Source of the DNA: DASRAP01 sp964503275
GTDB taxonomy: Bacteria > Gemmatimonadota > Gemmatimonadetes > Gemmatimonadales > Gemmatimonadaceae
Direction: 5' to 3'
Assembly: GCA_964503275.1 (NCBI GenBank)
Contig: CAZCZO010000025.1
Location: 1-38,176, forward strand
DNA: 38,176 bases
A model generated the notes under the pieces. It worked only from the letters and a program-made list of their open reading frames with translations, ran no database searches and was not told the DNA's origin. The first letter of the stretch is position 1. Every line of letters starts with the position of its first letter. Positions 1-7,552 of the stretch are shown here, piece after piece. The translations under genes were made by a program, and so were the position numbers.

Positions 1-522
1 GGCGTTCAGGTACTGCAAGGACGGCGTCACGCCATCCGACATCACGCCGTGACCGAGGTCCTGGCCCGTGACGACGTGAATGCCCGCCGAGGCCTCCAGC
101 GCACGCAGACCCTCGACGGCGAAGTCCAGCATCGCCGCATCCCGCGGCTGCCCCACCCGCGAATCCGCGCTCGGCACCAGTACGCACTTGCCGCCGACGA
201 TGCGCGACAGATCCCGCGCGGCCAGCGGTCCACCCACGCCGATCACGCGCGACCAGTGGACCTTGTCCTCCATCCCCATCGCCAAGCGGATGGCCTCACC
301 GTCGGCGCTGAACCCCGGCGACTCCACCCGCTCGGCGGGCGCGATGCGAAAGCCGCCGAGTGATAGCTTTCCGGAACCCGGCGGTGCGTGCGTCGCGACG
401 CTGAGCGTCCACCCGTGTGTGGGCTCCTCGAAGCGGTACACCCACGCCTCAGGGTTGCGCGTCTCGGCGAGTGCCGGGACCGTCGCCCGCGCAGCCGTTG
501 GATCCAGGATGGTCGTGATCAC
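1..522 (-). CDS. Glu/Leu/Phe/Val dehydrogenase-like protein, N-terminal part
   Basis: The 174 visible codons read without a stop and run off the left edge, so the C-terminal NAD-binding domain is missing. The protein resembles the N-terminal domain of amino-acid dehydrogenases of the GLFV family. It has an LGGFR motif (residues 55-59, like LGGTR in the leucine dehydrogenase at 17788-18861), then RLAMGMEDK with Lys87 where the family has its substrate lysine, then VGGKCV with Lys112 where the catalytic lysine is expected, and GQDLG with Asp155 where leucine dehydrogenase has its conserved Asp. The two lysines are 25 residues apart here but 12 apart in the second copy, which implies an insertion of about 13 residues. 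The start is GTG at 522; a GGAG lies too close to it to be a normal ribosome site, and an AT-rich -10-like box lies 5 nt upstream. The gene is divergent from the M1 peptidase. Family membership is by motif alignment; activity and substrate are unknown. Confidence 0.6.
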   Translation of the reverse strand, partial: MITTILDPTAARATVPALAETRNPEAWVYRFEEPTHGWTLSVATHAPPGSGKLSLGGFRIAPAERVESPGFSADGEAIRLAMGMEDKVHWSRVIGVGGPLAARDLSRIVGGKCVLVPSADSRVGQPRDAAMLDFAVEGLRALEASAGIHVVTGQDLGHGVMSDGVTPSLQYLNA

Positions 523-527
523 TCCGT

Positions 528-533
528 AATATA
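528..533 (-). promoter_or_regulatory. candidate -10 box (TATATT) for the dehydrogenase-like gene
   Basis: The minus strand reads TATATT here, five of six matches to the bacterial -10 consensus, in one of the few AT-rich spots of the window. Only 5 nt separate it from the GTG at 522, which would place the transcript start on or next to the start codon, a leaderless arrangement. A hexamer TACAAA lies 17 nt further upstream but matches the -35 consensus at only three positions. The 76-bp divergent gap 523-598 must also serve the M1 peptidase; TATAGG at 555-560 is the only weak plus-strand -10 candidate seen. Confidence 0.35.
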
Positions 534-598
534 CCGGAAGTACCTACCCATTTGTATAGGCAATTGCCGCCGGTGTTCCCGCTCTGAGAGGTCTGCTC

Positions 599-2695
599 AT
601 GTCACGTCGCACCCTGGTCGTTCCGCTGGCTCTCGCGTTCGCGCTGCACGGGGCCGCTCCGCTCGTGGCGCAGACGCTGCCCAACCAAGGCAGCGGCGAC
701 CCTGTGATCCCGCGCACAGCGGCCAGCACCCCCGCTGGGAACGACACCACGGGTTACTGGCAGCAGCGGGCCGACTACCGCATCGTCGCCACCCTCGACG
801 AGTCCAAGGGCGTGGTGCGCGCCACGGGGATCCTGCACTACACCAACAACAGTCCCGACACGCTGCGGGAGCTCTGGCTGCACCAGCACCTCAATGCCTT
901 TCGCCCGGGCTCGCGCTGGAGCGCGACGGACGAGAAGGAAGGTCGCACGCGCTTTCAATCGCTCGCCGACCCCGATCACGCCTTCGAGCGCTTCCTCACG
1001 GCGCCGCGCGTGGGCAACGTCGCAGTCGTGGCCGAGTACCCCCTCGCGCCTGACTCCAGCGTCGTGCGCCTCGCCCTGCCGACGCCGCTGCGCCCAGGTG
1101 CCAGCACCGAGGTCCGCATGATATGGGAGGCGCGGCCCTCCACACTCGTACGCCGGCAGGGGCGGCGCGACCGCAGCTTCGATTTCGCGCAGTGGTACCC
1201 GCGCGTCGCCGTGTACGACCGCCACGGCTGGAAGCCCAACGCCTTGGTGCCGGCCGGCGAGTTCTACGGCGAGTTCGGCACCTTCGAGGTCACTCTGCAT
1301 CTTCCCGACGATCAGGTCGTCGGGGCCACCGGGGTGCCGATCGCGGGCGACCCAGGCTGGGCGCGTGTGGCCGTGAACAACGCCCGCCCGCTGCTGCAGC
1401 GACAAGCCTACGCCGGACGCCGCCCCCCCGAGCCGCGCGCCCCGGGTGTGGTCCTGGACCCCGAGCCCCTGCCGCCCGGCTATCGCAGCGTGACCTTCCG
1501 CGCGGAGAACGTGCACCACTTCGCGTGGAGTGCCTCGCCCGGCTTCGTGTATGAGGGCGGCAGCTATGTGCGGCCCAGCGCGGCCCTGCGCGATGGCGTG
1601 CCGGTGTGGGACACGGTGGCGGTGCACGTGCTCTACCGTGGCGACGCGGACGCATTCTGTGCCGCGGCGCCCGTGCCCGCCACCGCGACGTACGAACAGC
1701 GTCTACGCGCCCAAGCGCAGTGCGTGGTGCAGGCCAAGACCGGCTGGGAAGATGGGGCCGCCCTGCGGAACGGGCTCACCACACTCGCGTGGCTCGAGAA
1801 GGTCTTCGGCCCGTACCCCTACCCGCAGATGACCATCCTCAAGCGGCTCGACAGCGGCGGCACCGAGTTCCCGATGATGATGCAGAACGGGAGCAACTCG
1901 GCGTCGCTGGTCACGCACGAAGGCGGGCACATCTACGTGCACGGCATCCTCGCCAACAACGAGTGGCAATCGGGCTGGCTGGACGAAGGCTTCACCTCGT
2001 ATGTCACCAGCTGGCAGACCGGCAACGTGCGCGCCGTGATCGCCGACGCGATCGGCTGGCTCGGCGAGGCGGACCCGAGTCAGCCGAGCGATTCACTGCT
2101 GGCGGCGCGTCGTCGCAGCAAGGACGCCACGTCGCGGGAGCGCGCCACCGTGATCGCCGCCGGACGCCTCGACCCCATCGGTACGCGCGGCGACGCCTTC
2201 CGGAACTTCAGCACCTACAACACCGCCGTGTACTCGCGCGCCGAGGACATGTATGCCGCGCTGCACGACCTGCTCGGCGATGCGGTGTTCCGCGCCGTCC
2301 TGCGCGACTACTACGCGCGCTGGGCGTTCCGCCATGTCGATCGCTGGGCGCTGCAGGGCAGCGCGGAGCGGGTGAGCGGACGGTCACTGGACTGGTTCTT
2401 CGAGCAGTGGGTGCACCGCGTCGGTACGATCGACTACGCGCTGAGCAACGCCGAGAGCGAACCGATCCCGGGCGGTTGGCGCACGACGGTGACGTTGCAG
2501 CAGGTGGGGGCGTACCGCCATGCGATGCCCGTCGGCGTGCGCACCGCCGAGGGCTGGACGGTGGTGCGTGGCGACCCGCTGGCGCCGACGCAGCGGGTGG
2601 TCATCGAGACGGTGTTGCGTCCCGAGGCCGTGTGGCTGGACCCCTATGGCTCGACCGAGTCGGTGAGTGGCCCGTACCGGCTGCCGCTGCGGTAA
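599..2695 (+). CDS. secreted M1-family zinc metallopeptidase
   Basis: This 698-residue protein is a gluzincin aminopeptidase-type enzyme. The zinc site is visible as HEGGH (His440, Glu441, His444), followed after exactly 18 residues by Glu463 in WLDEGF, which is the HExxH-x18-E signature of family M1. Upstream lies GGTEFP (about residues 420-425), the counterpart of the family's substrate-binding GAMEN/GGMEY loop. The N-terminus (MSRR, then a hydrophobic stretch ending in LVAQ) is a signal peptide, so the enzyme acts in the periplasm or outside the cell. The ATG at 599 is supported by GAGAGG at 586-591. It probably cleaves N-terminal residues from peptides; specificity cannot be read from the sequence. 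The Na/Pi transporter gene begins 3 nt after its stop, so the two are probably co-transcribed. Confidence 0.9.
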   Translation: MSRRTLVVPLALAFALHGAAPLVAQTLPNQGSGDPVIPRTAASTPAGNDTTGYWQQRADYRIVATLDESKGVVRATGILHYTNNSPDTLRELWLHQHLNAFRPGSRWSATDEKEGRTRFQSLADPDHAFERFLTAPRVGNVAVVAEYPLAPDSSVVRLALPTPLRPGASTEVRMIWEARPSTLVRRQGRRDRSFDFAQWYPRVAVYDRHGWKPNALVPAGEFYGEFGTFEVTLHLPDDQVVGATGVPIAGDPGWARVAVNNARPLLQRQAYAGRRPPEPRAPGVVLDPEPLPPGYRSVTFRAENVHHFAWSASPGFVYEGGSYVRPSAALRDGVPVWDTVAVHVLYRGDADAFCAAAPVPATATYEQRLRAQAQCVVQAKTGWEDGAALRNGLTTLAWLEKVFGPYPYPQMTILKRLDSGGTEFPMMMQNGSNSASLVTHEGGHIYVHGILANNEWQSGWLDEGFTSYVTSWQTGNVRAVIADAIGWLGEADPSQPSDSLLAARRRSKDATSRERATVIAAGRLDPIGTRGDAFRNFSTYNTAVYSRAEDMYAALHDLLGDAVFRAVLRDYYARWAFRHVDRWALQGSAERVSGRSLDWFFEQWVHRVGTIDYALSNAESEPIPGGWRTTVTLQQVGAYRHAMPVGVRTAEGWTVVRGDPLAPTQRVVIETVLRPEAVWLDPYGSTESVSGPYRLPLR

Positions 2696-2698
2696 GCG

Positions 2699-4354
2699 AT
2701 GCTCGGCGATGTGAGCATGGCCAGCGGCATCGCGGGAGGGCTGGGGCTCTTCCTGCTGGGCATGCTGTTGCTCACCGAGAACCTGCGCCTGGTGGCGTCG
2801 GACTCGATGTCGCGGGCCGTGAAGCGCTTCACGCACACCCGGCTGAGCGGCGTCCTCACGGGCACGGTCGTGGCGGCGCTCTTGCAGTCGTCCACGGCCA
2901 CGACGCTGATCACCGTCGGGCTCGTCGGCTCGGGGGTGCTGTCGTTCCCGCGCTCGCTCGGCGTGATCTATGGCGCCAACATCGGCACGACCTCGACGAC
3001 GTGGATCGTCGCGCTGGTCGGCCTCAAGGTGAGCATGACCTCGTTGTCGCTGCCGCTGCTCGGCCTCGGGGCCGTGATGCGGCTGTTCGCGCGTGGCCCG
3101 TGGCGGCATGTCGGCCTGATGATGGCCGGGTTCGCGATGATCTTCCTGGGCATCGACTTCCTGCAGTTGTCGATGGCCGACCTTGGCACGCACATCGACC
3201 CCGCGACCTTGGCGCGCCCGGGCTTCAGCGGCACCTTGTTGATGGTGCTGCTCGGCGTCGTGATGACGGTGCTCATGCAATCGTCGAGCGCGGCCGCGGC
3301 CGTGACGTTGACGCTGTTGCACTCGGGGGCGTTGACCCTGCCGCTGGCTGCGGCAGCGGTGATCGGGCAGAACATCGGCACGACCTTCACCGCGGCGCTG
3401 GGGGCGGTCGGCTCGTCGGTGCATGCGCGCCGCACCGCCCTCGCGCACACGCTGTTCAACGTGGTGACCGCGTTGGTCGCGCTGGCGATCCTGCCGGCGT
3501 TCGTCGCGTGGGCCGACCGACTGGCGGAGGACGTCGATACGGTGGCGCTCGCCGTCTTCCAGACCGCGTTCAACCTGCTGGGCCTGCTGATCTTCTTCCC
3601 GGCGACGTCGCGCTTCGCCGCGTGGGTCGAGCGGATCCTGCCCGAGCCCCGTCCACTCGAGGGATTCCCGGCGCTCGACCATCATGCGGTCACGGGGCAA
3701 GAGGCCGCGGTGGGCGGGACCCGACTGGCCGCACGCCGCCTCGCCGACGAGACGGCGCGCCTCGCGCAGCTGTTGACGGTCGGCACGGCGCCCGAGGACT
3801 TCGAGCGCCGGCTCCGCATGCTGCGCAATGCCCTGGGCGAGACCCTGCGCTACCTGCGGGCGGCGCCGGTGCAGACCGAAGCGCACGCGACCTACGCGCA
3901 GCGCCTCGCGATCACGCACGCGCTGGATCACCTCGATCAGTTCACCGGGCACTTGGGACTCGCGCCGTCGGCCTCCGGCCCGCCGCTCGCGCCGGACTTC
4001 ATCCGCAGTTGCAGTACGATGTTCGCGGTGGCCCGCGACATCACGCGGACCGACGCCGTGCCGGACCCCGACCGCAGCGGCCGTGCCGCGCGCGCGTACG
4101 ACGATGTCCGGCGCACCCGTGAGTCGGCGCGGCGCGAGATCCTCGAGCAGTTGGCGCTCGGCGTGATGGAACCCGAGGCGGCCGCGCGCGCGCTCGAGCG
4201 CGTGCGCTGGCTGGACGACATCGCGCGGCATGCGTGGCGCACCGCGCACTACCTGGCGGAGGAGGCGGGCGCGCACGATGCGACGGGCGTGCCGGTGGAC
4301 GCTGAGGTCGCGCGGCCGGTGGGTGAGGGTGCCGCGTCGCCCGCGCCGCGCTAG
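2699..4354 (+). CDS. Na/Pi-cotransporter family protein with PhoU-like C-terminal domain
   Basis: A 551-residue inner-membrane protein. The N-terminal part (about residues 10-330) is strongly hydrophobic and carries the inverted duplicated motifs of the NptA/type II Na/phosphate cotransporter family: QSS at 63-65 with GANIGTT at 92-98, and QSS at 194-196 with GQNIGTT at 223-229. The C-terminal part (about 355-540) is hydrophilic, helical and rich in Arg and Glu, matching the PhoU-like domain of bacterial members. Phosphate is the usual family substrate, but some homologues have no proven transport activity. It starts 3 nt after the M1 peptidase stop; an in-frame ATG at 2717 is an alternative start. 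The serine hydrolase gene follows after 9 nt. Confidence 0.9.
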   Translation: MLGDVSMASGIAGGLGLFLLGMLLLTENLRLVASDSMSRAVKRFTHTRLSGVLTGTVVAALLQSSTATTLITVGLVGSGVLSFPRSLGVIYGANIGTTSTTWIVALVGLKVSMTSLSLPLLGLGAVMRLFARGPWRHVGLMMAGFAMIFLGIDFLQLSMADLGTHIDPATLARPGFSGTLLMVLLGVVMTVLMQSSSAAAAVTLTLLHSGALTLPLAAAAVIGQNIGTTFTAALGAVGSSVHARRTALAHTLFNVVTALVALAILPAFVAWADRLAEDVDTVALAVFQTAFNLLGLLIFFPATSRFAAWVERILPEPRPLEGFPALDHHAVTGQEAAVGGTRLAARRLADETARLAQLLTVGTAPEDFERRLRMLRNALGETLRYLRAAPVQTEAHATYAQRLAITHALDHLDQFTGHLGLAPSASGPPLAPDFIRSCSTMFAVARDITRTDAVPDPDRSGRAARAYDDVRRTRESARREILEQLALGVMEPEAAARALERVRWLDDIARHAWRTAHYLAEEAGAHDATGVPVDAEVARPVGEGAASPAPR

Positions 4355-4363
4355 GTTCGACGC

Positions 4364-5599
4364 ATGGTGACGTTGGGATGGATGCGGCGCGAACGCCGCA
4401 CTCGGGCCGCTACCGTGGTCATGGCGGCCGCGGCGTGCTACCTCGTGGGGCCCTTCGCCCTCGCTGCGCAGTCTGCGGGCCCGCCGGGCCGCGACTGGCC
4501 GCGCAGTGACCTGCGCAGCTCGGGACTCGCCGAGGGCCCGTGGGCCGCGCTCGACAGTGCGATCGTGGCGGGACGGCACGGCCACGTGGACCGCGTGCTC
4601 GTGCTGCGTGGCGGACGCATCGTGTACGACCGCGCCTACGCGCGTGACTATCGCACGATCGCCGCTGGGGCACGGGCGTTCATCGGGTGTGGGCCCGGGG
4701 CCTGCGACGGCGCCGACATCCCAGCCACCTACAACTACTTCGACCCGGCCACGCATCCCTTCCGCGCAGGGACCGACCTGCATTCGCTGCAGTCGGTCAC
4801 GAAGTCCGTGATCGCGACGGTGCTCGCGGCCGCGCAGCAGGCTGGCGTGGTACGGGCCACGGCCGACACGCCGTTCTTGTCGCTGCTGGGCGATGCCGCG
4901 CGCTGGGCCGGCGACCCCCGCTTGCAGCGCGCGACGCTGGCCGACCTGCTGACCATGCGCAGCGGCATCGAGTGGCACGAGATCGACCGCCCTCTCGACG
5001 GGACCAACACCACGGTGGCTCTCGAGCGCAGCGACGACTGGGTGCGCTTCACCCTGTCGCAGCCCATGGACGCGGCGCCCGGTGAGCGCTTCGTGTACAA
5101 CAGCGGCGGCAGTCACCTGATCGGCGCGATCATCGCGGCACAGACCGGTCGCGACCCGGTGCAGGTCGCCGACGAGTTGCTGTTCAGGCCGCTGGGCATC
5201 CGCGCGTTCCACTGGAAGCGCGCGGGCGAAGGTCTGCCCGACGGCGAGGGCGGCCTGTACCTCGGTGCCGAGGACGTGGCGCGCATCGGCTACCTCATGT
5301 TGCACGACGGAATGTGGGGCACGCGGCGCATCCTCCCAGCGGGGTGGGCTCGCACGGCGACCTCGCGCGTGGTGGAGCGCACACCGAACGGCCTGGGCTA
5401 TGGCTATCAGTGGTGGCGGCTGGACCGCGACGGCGTGGAGATCTTCGGCGGCCTGGGGTTCGGCGGGCAGTTCCTGTTCGTGATCCCGCAGTACGACGTG
5501 ATCGTGGTGTCGTTCGCGTGGAACGTGTTCGGGCAACGCGTGCCGTCGTTGCAGGGCCCACTGATCGCTGCGGTGTTGTCGTCGGTGCCGCGCGAGTGA
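4364..5599 (+). CDS. exported serine hydrolase, beta-lactamase/PBP-like (S12) fold
   Basis: A 411-residue member of the class C beta-lactamase/D-Ala-D-Ala carboxypeptidase superfamily. The catalytic SxxK tetrad is SVTK (Ser144-Lys147). The second motif is YNS (Tyr245-Asn246-Ser247), followed by GGSHL as in many esterase-like members. A glycine-rich LGFGGQF near the C-terminus takes the place of the KTG strand. The N-terminus is Arg-rich followed by a hydrophobic stretch ending in ALAAQS, a signal peptide; M7 (ATG at 4382) is an alternative start. The real substrate could be a peptide, ester or beta-lactam; the fold alone does not prove antibiotic resistance. It is the last gene of the three-gene run and ends just before the tRNA promoter. 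Confidence 0.85.
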   Translation: MVTLGWMRRERRTRAATVVMAAAACYLVGPFALAAQSAGPPGRDWPRSDLRSSGLAEGPWAALDSAIVAGRHGHVDRVLVLRGGRIVYDRAYARDYRTIAAGARAFIGCGPGACDGADIPATYNYFDPATHPFRAGTDLHSLQSVTKSVIATVLAAAQQAGVVRATADTPFLSLLGDAARWAGDPRLQRATLADLLTMRSGIEWHEIDRPLDGTNTTVALERSDDWVRFTLSQPMDAAPGERFVYNSGGSHLIGAIIAAQTGRDPVQVADELLFRPLGIRAFHWKRAGEGLPDGEGGLYLGAEDVARIGYLMLHDGMWGTRRILPAGWARTATSRVVERTPNGLGYGYQWWRLDRDGVEIFGGLGFGGQFLFVIPQYDVIVVSFAWNVFGQRVPSLQGPLIAAVLSSVPRE

Positions 5600-5601
5600 C
5601 C

Positions 5602-5630
5602 TTGACTCTCCCTGCGTGTTCGGGCATATT
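5602..5630 (+). promoter_or_regulatory. sigma-70-type promoter of the tRNA unit
   Basis: TTGACT (5602-5607) is separated by 17 nt from CATATT (5625-5630), matching the -35 and -10 consensus at five and four positions. Transcription would start near 5637, a few bases before the initiator tRNA at 5642. The -35 box begins 2 nt after the serine hydrolase stop, so it fills the gap exactly. Confidence 0.65.
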
Positions 5631-5641
5631 CCTCCTTCTAT

Positions 5642-5715
<74 letters not shown>

Positions 5716-5716
5716 T

Positions 5717-5759
5717 CTGGAACCCCGAGTTCGGCCTTGGCCGGGTTCGGGGTTTCCAG
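5717..5759 (+). repeat. long inverted repeat between the two tRNAs
   Basis: CTGGAACCCCGAGTTCGGCC pairs with GGCCGGGTTCGGGGTTTCCAG across a two-base TT loop, apart from one bulge and two non-Watson-Crick positions. There is no T-tract after it, so it is more likely an RNA processing or attenuating hairpin between the tRNAs than an intrinsic terminator. Confidence 0.6.
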
Positions 5760-5763
5760 TCCC

Positions 5764-5837
5764 GGCTGGGTAGCTCAGGTGGTTAGAGCACGGCACTCAT
5801 AATGCCGGGGTCGTGGGTTCGAGTCCCACCCCAGCTA
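5764..5837 (+). tRNA. tRNA with CAT anticodon, probably elongator tRNA-Met
   Basis: A 74-nt cloverleaf with acceptor GGCTGGG/CCCAGCT, D-arm GCTC/GAGC, anticodon stem CGGCA/TGCCG with loop CTCATAA, and T-arm GTGGG/CCCAC with loop TTCGAGT. It lacks the initiator's G-C run in the anticodon stem. The GGGGTC variable region resembles bacterial elongator tRNA-Met. A tRNA-Ile whose CAT anticodon is modified to lysidine cannot be excluded from sequence alone. CCA is not encoded. Confidence 0.85.
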
Positions 5838-5845
5838 TTGCAGAG

Positions 5846-5880
5846 AATCCCCCTCCGCCTCAAGGCGGTGGGGGATTTTT
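5846..5880 (+). terminator. intrinsic terminator of the tRNA unit
   Basis: AATCCCCCTCCGCC pairs with GGCGGTGGGGGATT around a TCAA loop, with one internal T-T mismatch, and the right arm runs into a T-tract ending at 5880. This is a classic rho-independent terminator closing the two-tRNA transcript. Confidence 0.9.
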
Positions 5881-5950
5881 CGTTGGTGGGTCGCGGGCAG
5901 GAGGGGGGCCTGCGACGGGGCCAGCGAGGGGGACTTGCGCGCCGCGCTCA

Positions 5951-5974
5951 ATATGTCGATATTTTTCGACATAT
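5951..5974. promoter_or_regulatory. perfect 9-bp palindromic operator overlapping the arsR-like start codon
   Basis: ATATGTCGA and TCGACATAT form a perfect inverted repeat around a 6-bp spacer TATTTT (5960-5965). The right arm contains the first two bases of the ATG at 5973. The spacer is itself a -10-like hexamer placed 7 nt before the ATG, so the gene may be transcribed without a leader and the regulator could block its own transcript start. No Shine-Dalgarno sequence is seen. Binding by the adjacent ArsR-type protein is inference from position and symmetry. Confidence 0.7.
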
Positions 5975-6419
5975 GAGCCAGCGCCCCTCCGGCCCGCCCA
6001 CGACCCTCGACGACATGGCCGAGGTCTTCGACGCGCTGGGGCACGCCACGCGGCGGCGCATCCTGGACCTGCTCCGGGCCACGCCGGGCCTGAGCGTCGG
6101 GGCCGTCGCCGAGGCCTTCGACGTCGGGCGCATCGCGGTGATGCATCATTTGCGGCAGCTGGAGGACAGCGGACTGGTGATCTCGCTCAAGCGTGGCCGC
6201 ACGCGCGAGCTGTACCACAATCCCGTGCCGATCCAGCGCATCGCGGACCGCTGGATGTCGGAGTATGGCGGCTTTTGGGCCAGCAAGATGGTCGATGTGA
6301 AGCACGCGGTCGAACAATCCACCCAACAAGGAGCGACAGATGACATCCACGCCCGCGGAGACGGTGCGCCTGGTCTCGCGCATCGTGATCAAGGGACGGA
6401 TCGAGGACGTGTGGCGTGA
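5973..6419 (+). CDS. ArsR-family winged-helix transcriptional regulator
   Basis: The 148-residue protein has the ArsR/SmtB helix-turn-helix fold: FDALGHATRRRILDLLR (19-35), then a recognition segment around AVAEAFDVGRIAVMHHLRQLE (44-64) and a wing rich in Arg and Lys (70-80). It has no cysteine, so it lacks the classic metal-sensing sites and more likely belongs to the ArsR group paired with SRPBCC proteins. The ATG at 5973 was chosen because it sits in the palindrome at 5951-5974 and the upstream frame runs back into the tRNA. The last 80 nt overlap the start of the SRPBCC gene in another frame, so the C-terminal tail after about residue 120 is probably unstructured. It is a likely autorepressor of the three-gene unit. 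Confidence 0.88.
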   Translation: MSQRPSGPPTTLDDMAEVFDALGHATRRRILDLLRATPGLSVGAVAEAFDVGRIAVMHHLRQLEDSGLVISLKRGRTRELYHNPVPIQRIADRWMSEYGGFWASKMVDVKHAVEQSTQQGATDDIHARGDGAPGLAHRDQGTDRGRVA

Positions 6420-6882
6420 GATCACCAAGACGGACGCGCCGCAGCTGGCCTTCTTCGGCGCGCAGATGCGCTACCGCGCGCTGTCCGCGGGCTCGCCGGT
6501 GCAGATGCGCACGCCCGACGCGAAGTACACGTCGGTGGTCGGCGAGATCCTCGAGGTCACGGCGCCCACGCGTTTCTCGCACACGCTGCGATTCACGGCG
6601 TACGACGAGCCGTTCTGCAAGGTCACGTACGAACTGAAAGAGGTCGCGGAGGGAGTGGAGTTCACGCTGATCTCCGAAGAGGTGCCCGCCGGCAGCAAGA
6701 CGCTCAAGGATATGACCCGCGGCGGCGATTTCATCGTGAAGACGCTGAAGGAGGTCATCGAGACCGGGAAGCCGGCGCTGGGGACGCGCCTGCTCTACGT
6801 GCTCTTCGGGCTGCTCGCCTTCACGACGCCCGCGCAGTGCCGCTCCGACCGCTGGCCCTTGGAGGCGACCACGCATGGCTGA
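6340..6882 (+). CDS. SRPBCC (AHSA1/START-like) domain protein
   Basis: A 180-residue protein with the helix-grip pattern of the AHSA1/SRPBCC family: IVIKGRIEDVWREIT near the N-terminus, GEILEVTAPTRFSHTLRF in the central sheet (68-85), and a long C-terminal helix region (about 118-143). The family binds hydrophobic ligands in a cavity; the ligand here is unknown. Residues 149-163 (TRLLYVLFGLLAFTT) form a hydrophobic tail beyond the usual domain that could touch the membrane. AAGGAG lies just before the ATG, a strong ribosome site. The gene begins inside the ArsR gene and overlaps the next gene by 8 nt, so the three are translated from one message. Confidence 0.85.
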   Translation: MTSTPAETVRLVSRIVIKGRIEDVWREITKTDAPQLAFFGAQMRYRALSAGSPVQMRTPDAKYTSVVGEILEVTAPTRFSHTLRFTAYDEPFCKVTYELKEVAEGVEFTLISEEVPAGSKTLKDMTRGGDFIVKTLKEVIETGKPALGTRLLYVLFGLLAFTTPAQCRSDRWPLEATTHG

Positions 6883-7450
6883 CGAAGCGAAGGCCCTCGC
6901 GACGATGCTCGCGAACATCGAGCAGCAGACCGGCAAGACCCTGGCGGACTTTCGCGCCGTGATCGAGCGTTCCGGGCTCACCAAGCACGGCGAGCGCCGC
7001 AGCATGCTGATGGAGACTTTCGGCCTGGGGCATGGGCAGGCGAACACGGTGGTGCACCTCGCCATGCAGAGCGACGGGGCGAGCGCGGCCGCGGCGGCCG
7101 GACAGAACGCCGACGCTGTGCTCGACACGATCTACAGCGGAAAGAAGGCCGCCCTGCGTCCGGTGCACGATGCGGTGCTCGCCTTCCTGCGCACCCTGGG
7201 TGACTTCGAGGCGGCGCCGAAGAAGGACTACATCAGTTACCGACGGAAGAAGCAGTTCCTGATGCTCGGCCCGAAGACCGCGACCGCCGTCGAATTGGGC
7301 TTCGGGGCCAAGACGCTGGCAGCGGACCCGCGGCTCAAGGAGATGCCGCCGAACAGCATGTGCAAGTTCACGACGCGCATCGGCAGCGTCGCGGAGTTCG
7401 ATGCGACGATGCAGGCGTGGGTACGGCAGTCGTTCGAGGAGGCGGGGTAG
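6875..7450 (+). CDS. DUF4287/DUF5655 two-domain protein
   Basis: The 191-residue protein has an N-terminal DUF4287-like segment (about 10-64) with the family's pattern IEQQTGKTL, then SGLTKHGER and FGLGHGQAN. A DUF5655-like C-terminal domain (about 85-190) contains KKDYISYRRKKQF and LGFGAKTLAADPRLK. Neither domain has an established function that I can name. GGAGG at 6861-6865 precedes the ATG, and the start overlaps the SRPBCC stop by 8 nt, which ties it to the ArsR unit. Homologues of this architecture often sit beside AHSA1 proteins; that is from general knowledge and was not tested here. Confidence 0.75.
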   Translation: MADEAKALATMLANIEQQTGKTLADFRAVIERSGLTKHGERRSMLMETFGLGHGQANTVVHLAMQSDGASAAAAAGQNADAVLDTIYSGKKAALRPVHDAVLAFLRTLGDFEAAPKKDYISYRRKKQFLMLGPKTATAVELGFGAKTLAADPRLKEMPPNSMCKFTTRIGSVAEFDATMQAWVRQSFEEAG

Positions 7451-7493
7451 GCGGGGGTGGGCGGCGACCGCGCGGCGCCTCGACACGGCGGCC

Positions 7494-7517
7494 CCGGAGA
7501 CTGCAGATTCTCTCCGG
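7494..7517 (+). repeat. short hairpin in the gap before the membrane protein
   Basis: CCGGAGA and TCTCCGG pair across a 10-nt loop in the 102-bp gap 7451-7552. There is no T-tract, so terminator function is doubtful. Nothing else recognisable was seen in the gap. Confidence 0.25.
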
Positions 7518-7552
7518 AGGCTCGGCCGTGTCCACGCGCACCCACACCGCCC

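Noticed and set aside
1606..4122. An 838-codon plus-strand frame across the M1 peptidase and Na/Pi genes
   Set aside because: It is out of frame with both genes, crosses their boundary and is Arg/Ala/Gly-rich noise.
2384..5536. A 1050-codon open frame on the minus strand opposite the peptidase, transporter and hydrolase genes
   Set aside because: It is antisense to three genes with clear motifs, is rich in Arg, His and Gln without any domain pattern, and such open frames are expected at this GC content.
4364..5599. Serine hydrolase considered as an antibiotic-resistance beta-lactamase
   Set aside because: It shares the SxxK fold, but the KTG motif is replaced and the context is not that of a resistance gene.
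5802..5972. An upstream in-frame extension of the ArsR-like protein starting inside the second tRNA
   Set aside because: It would cross the tRNA end and the intrinsic terminator; the ATG at 5973 fits the palindrome and the family's N-terminus.
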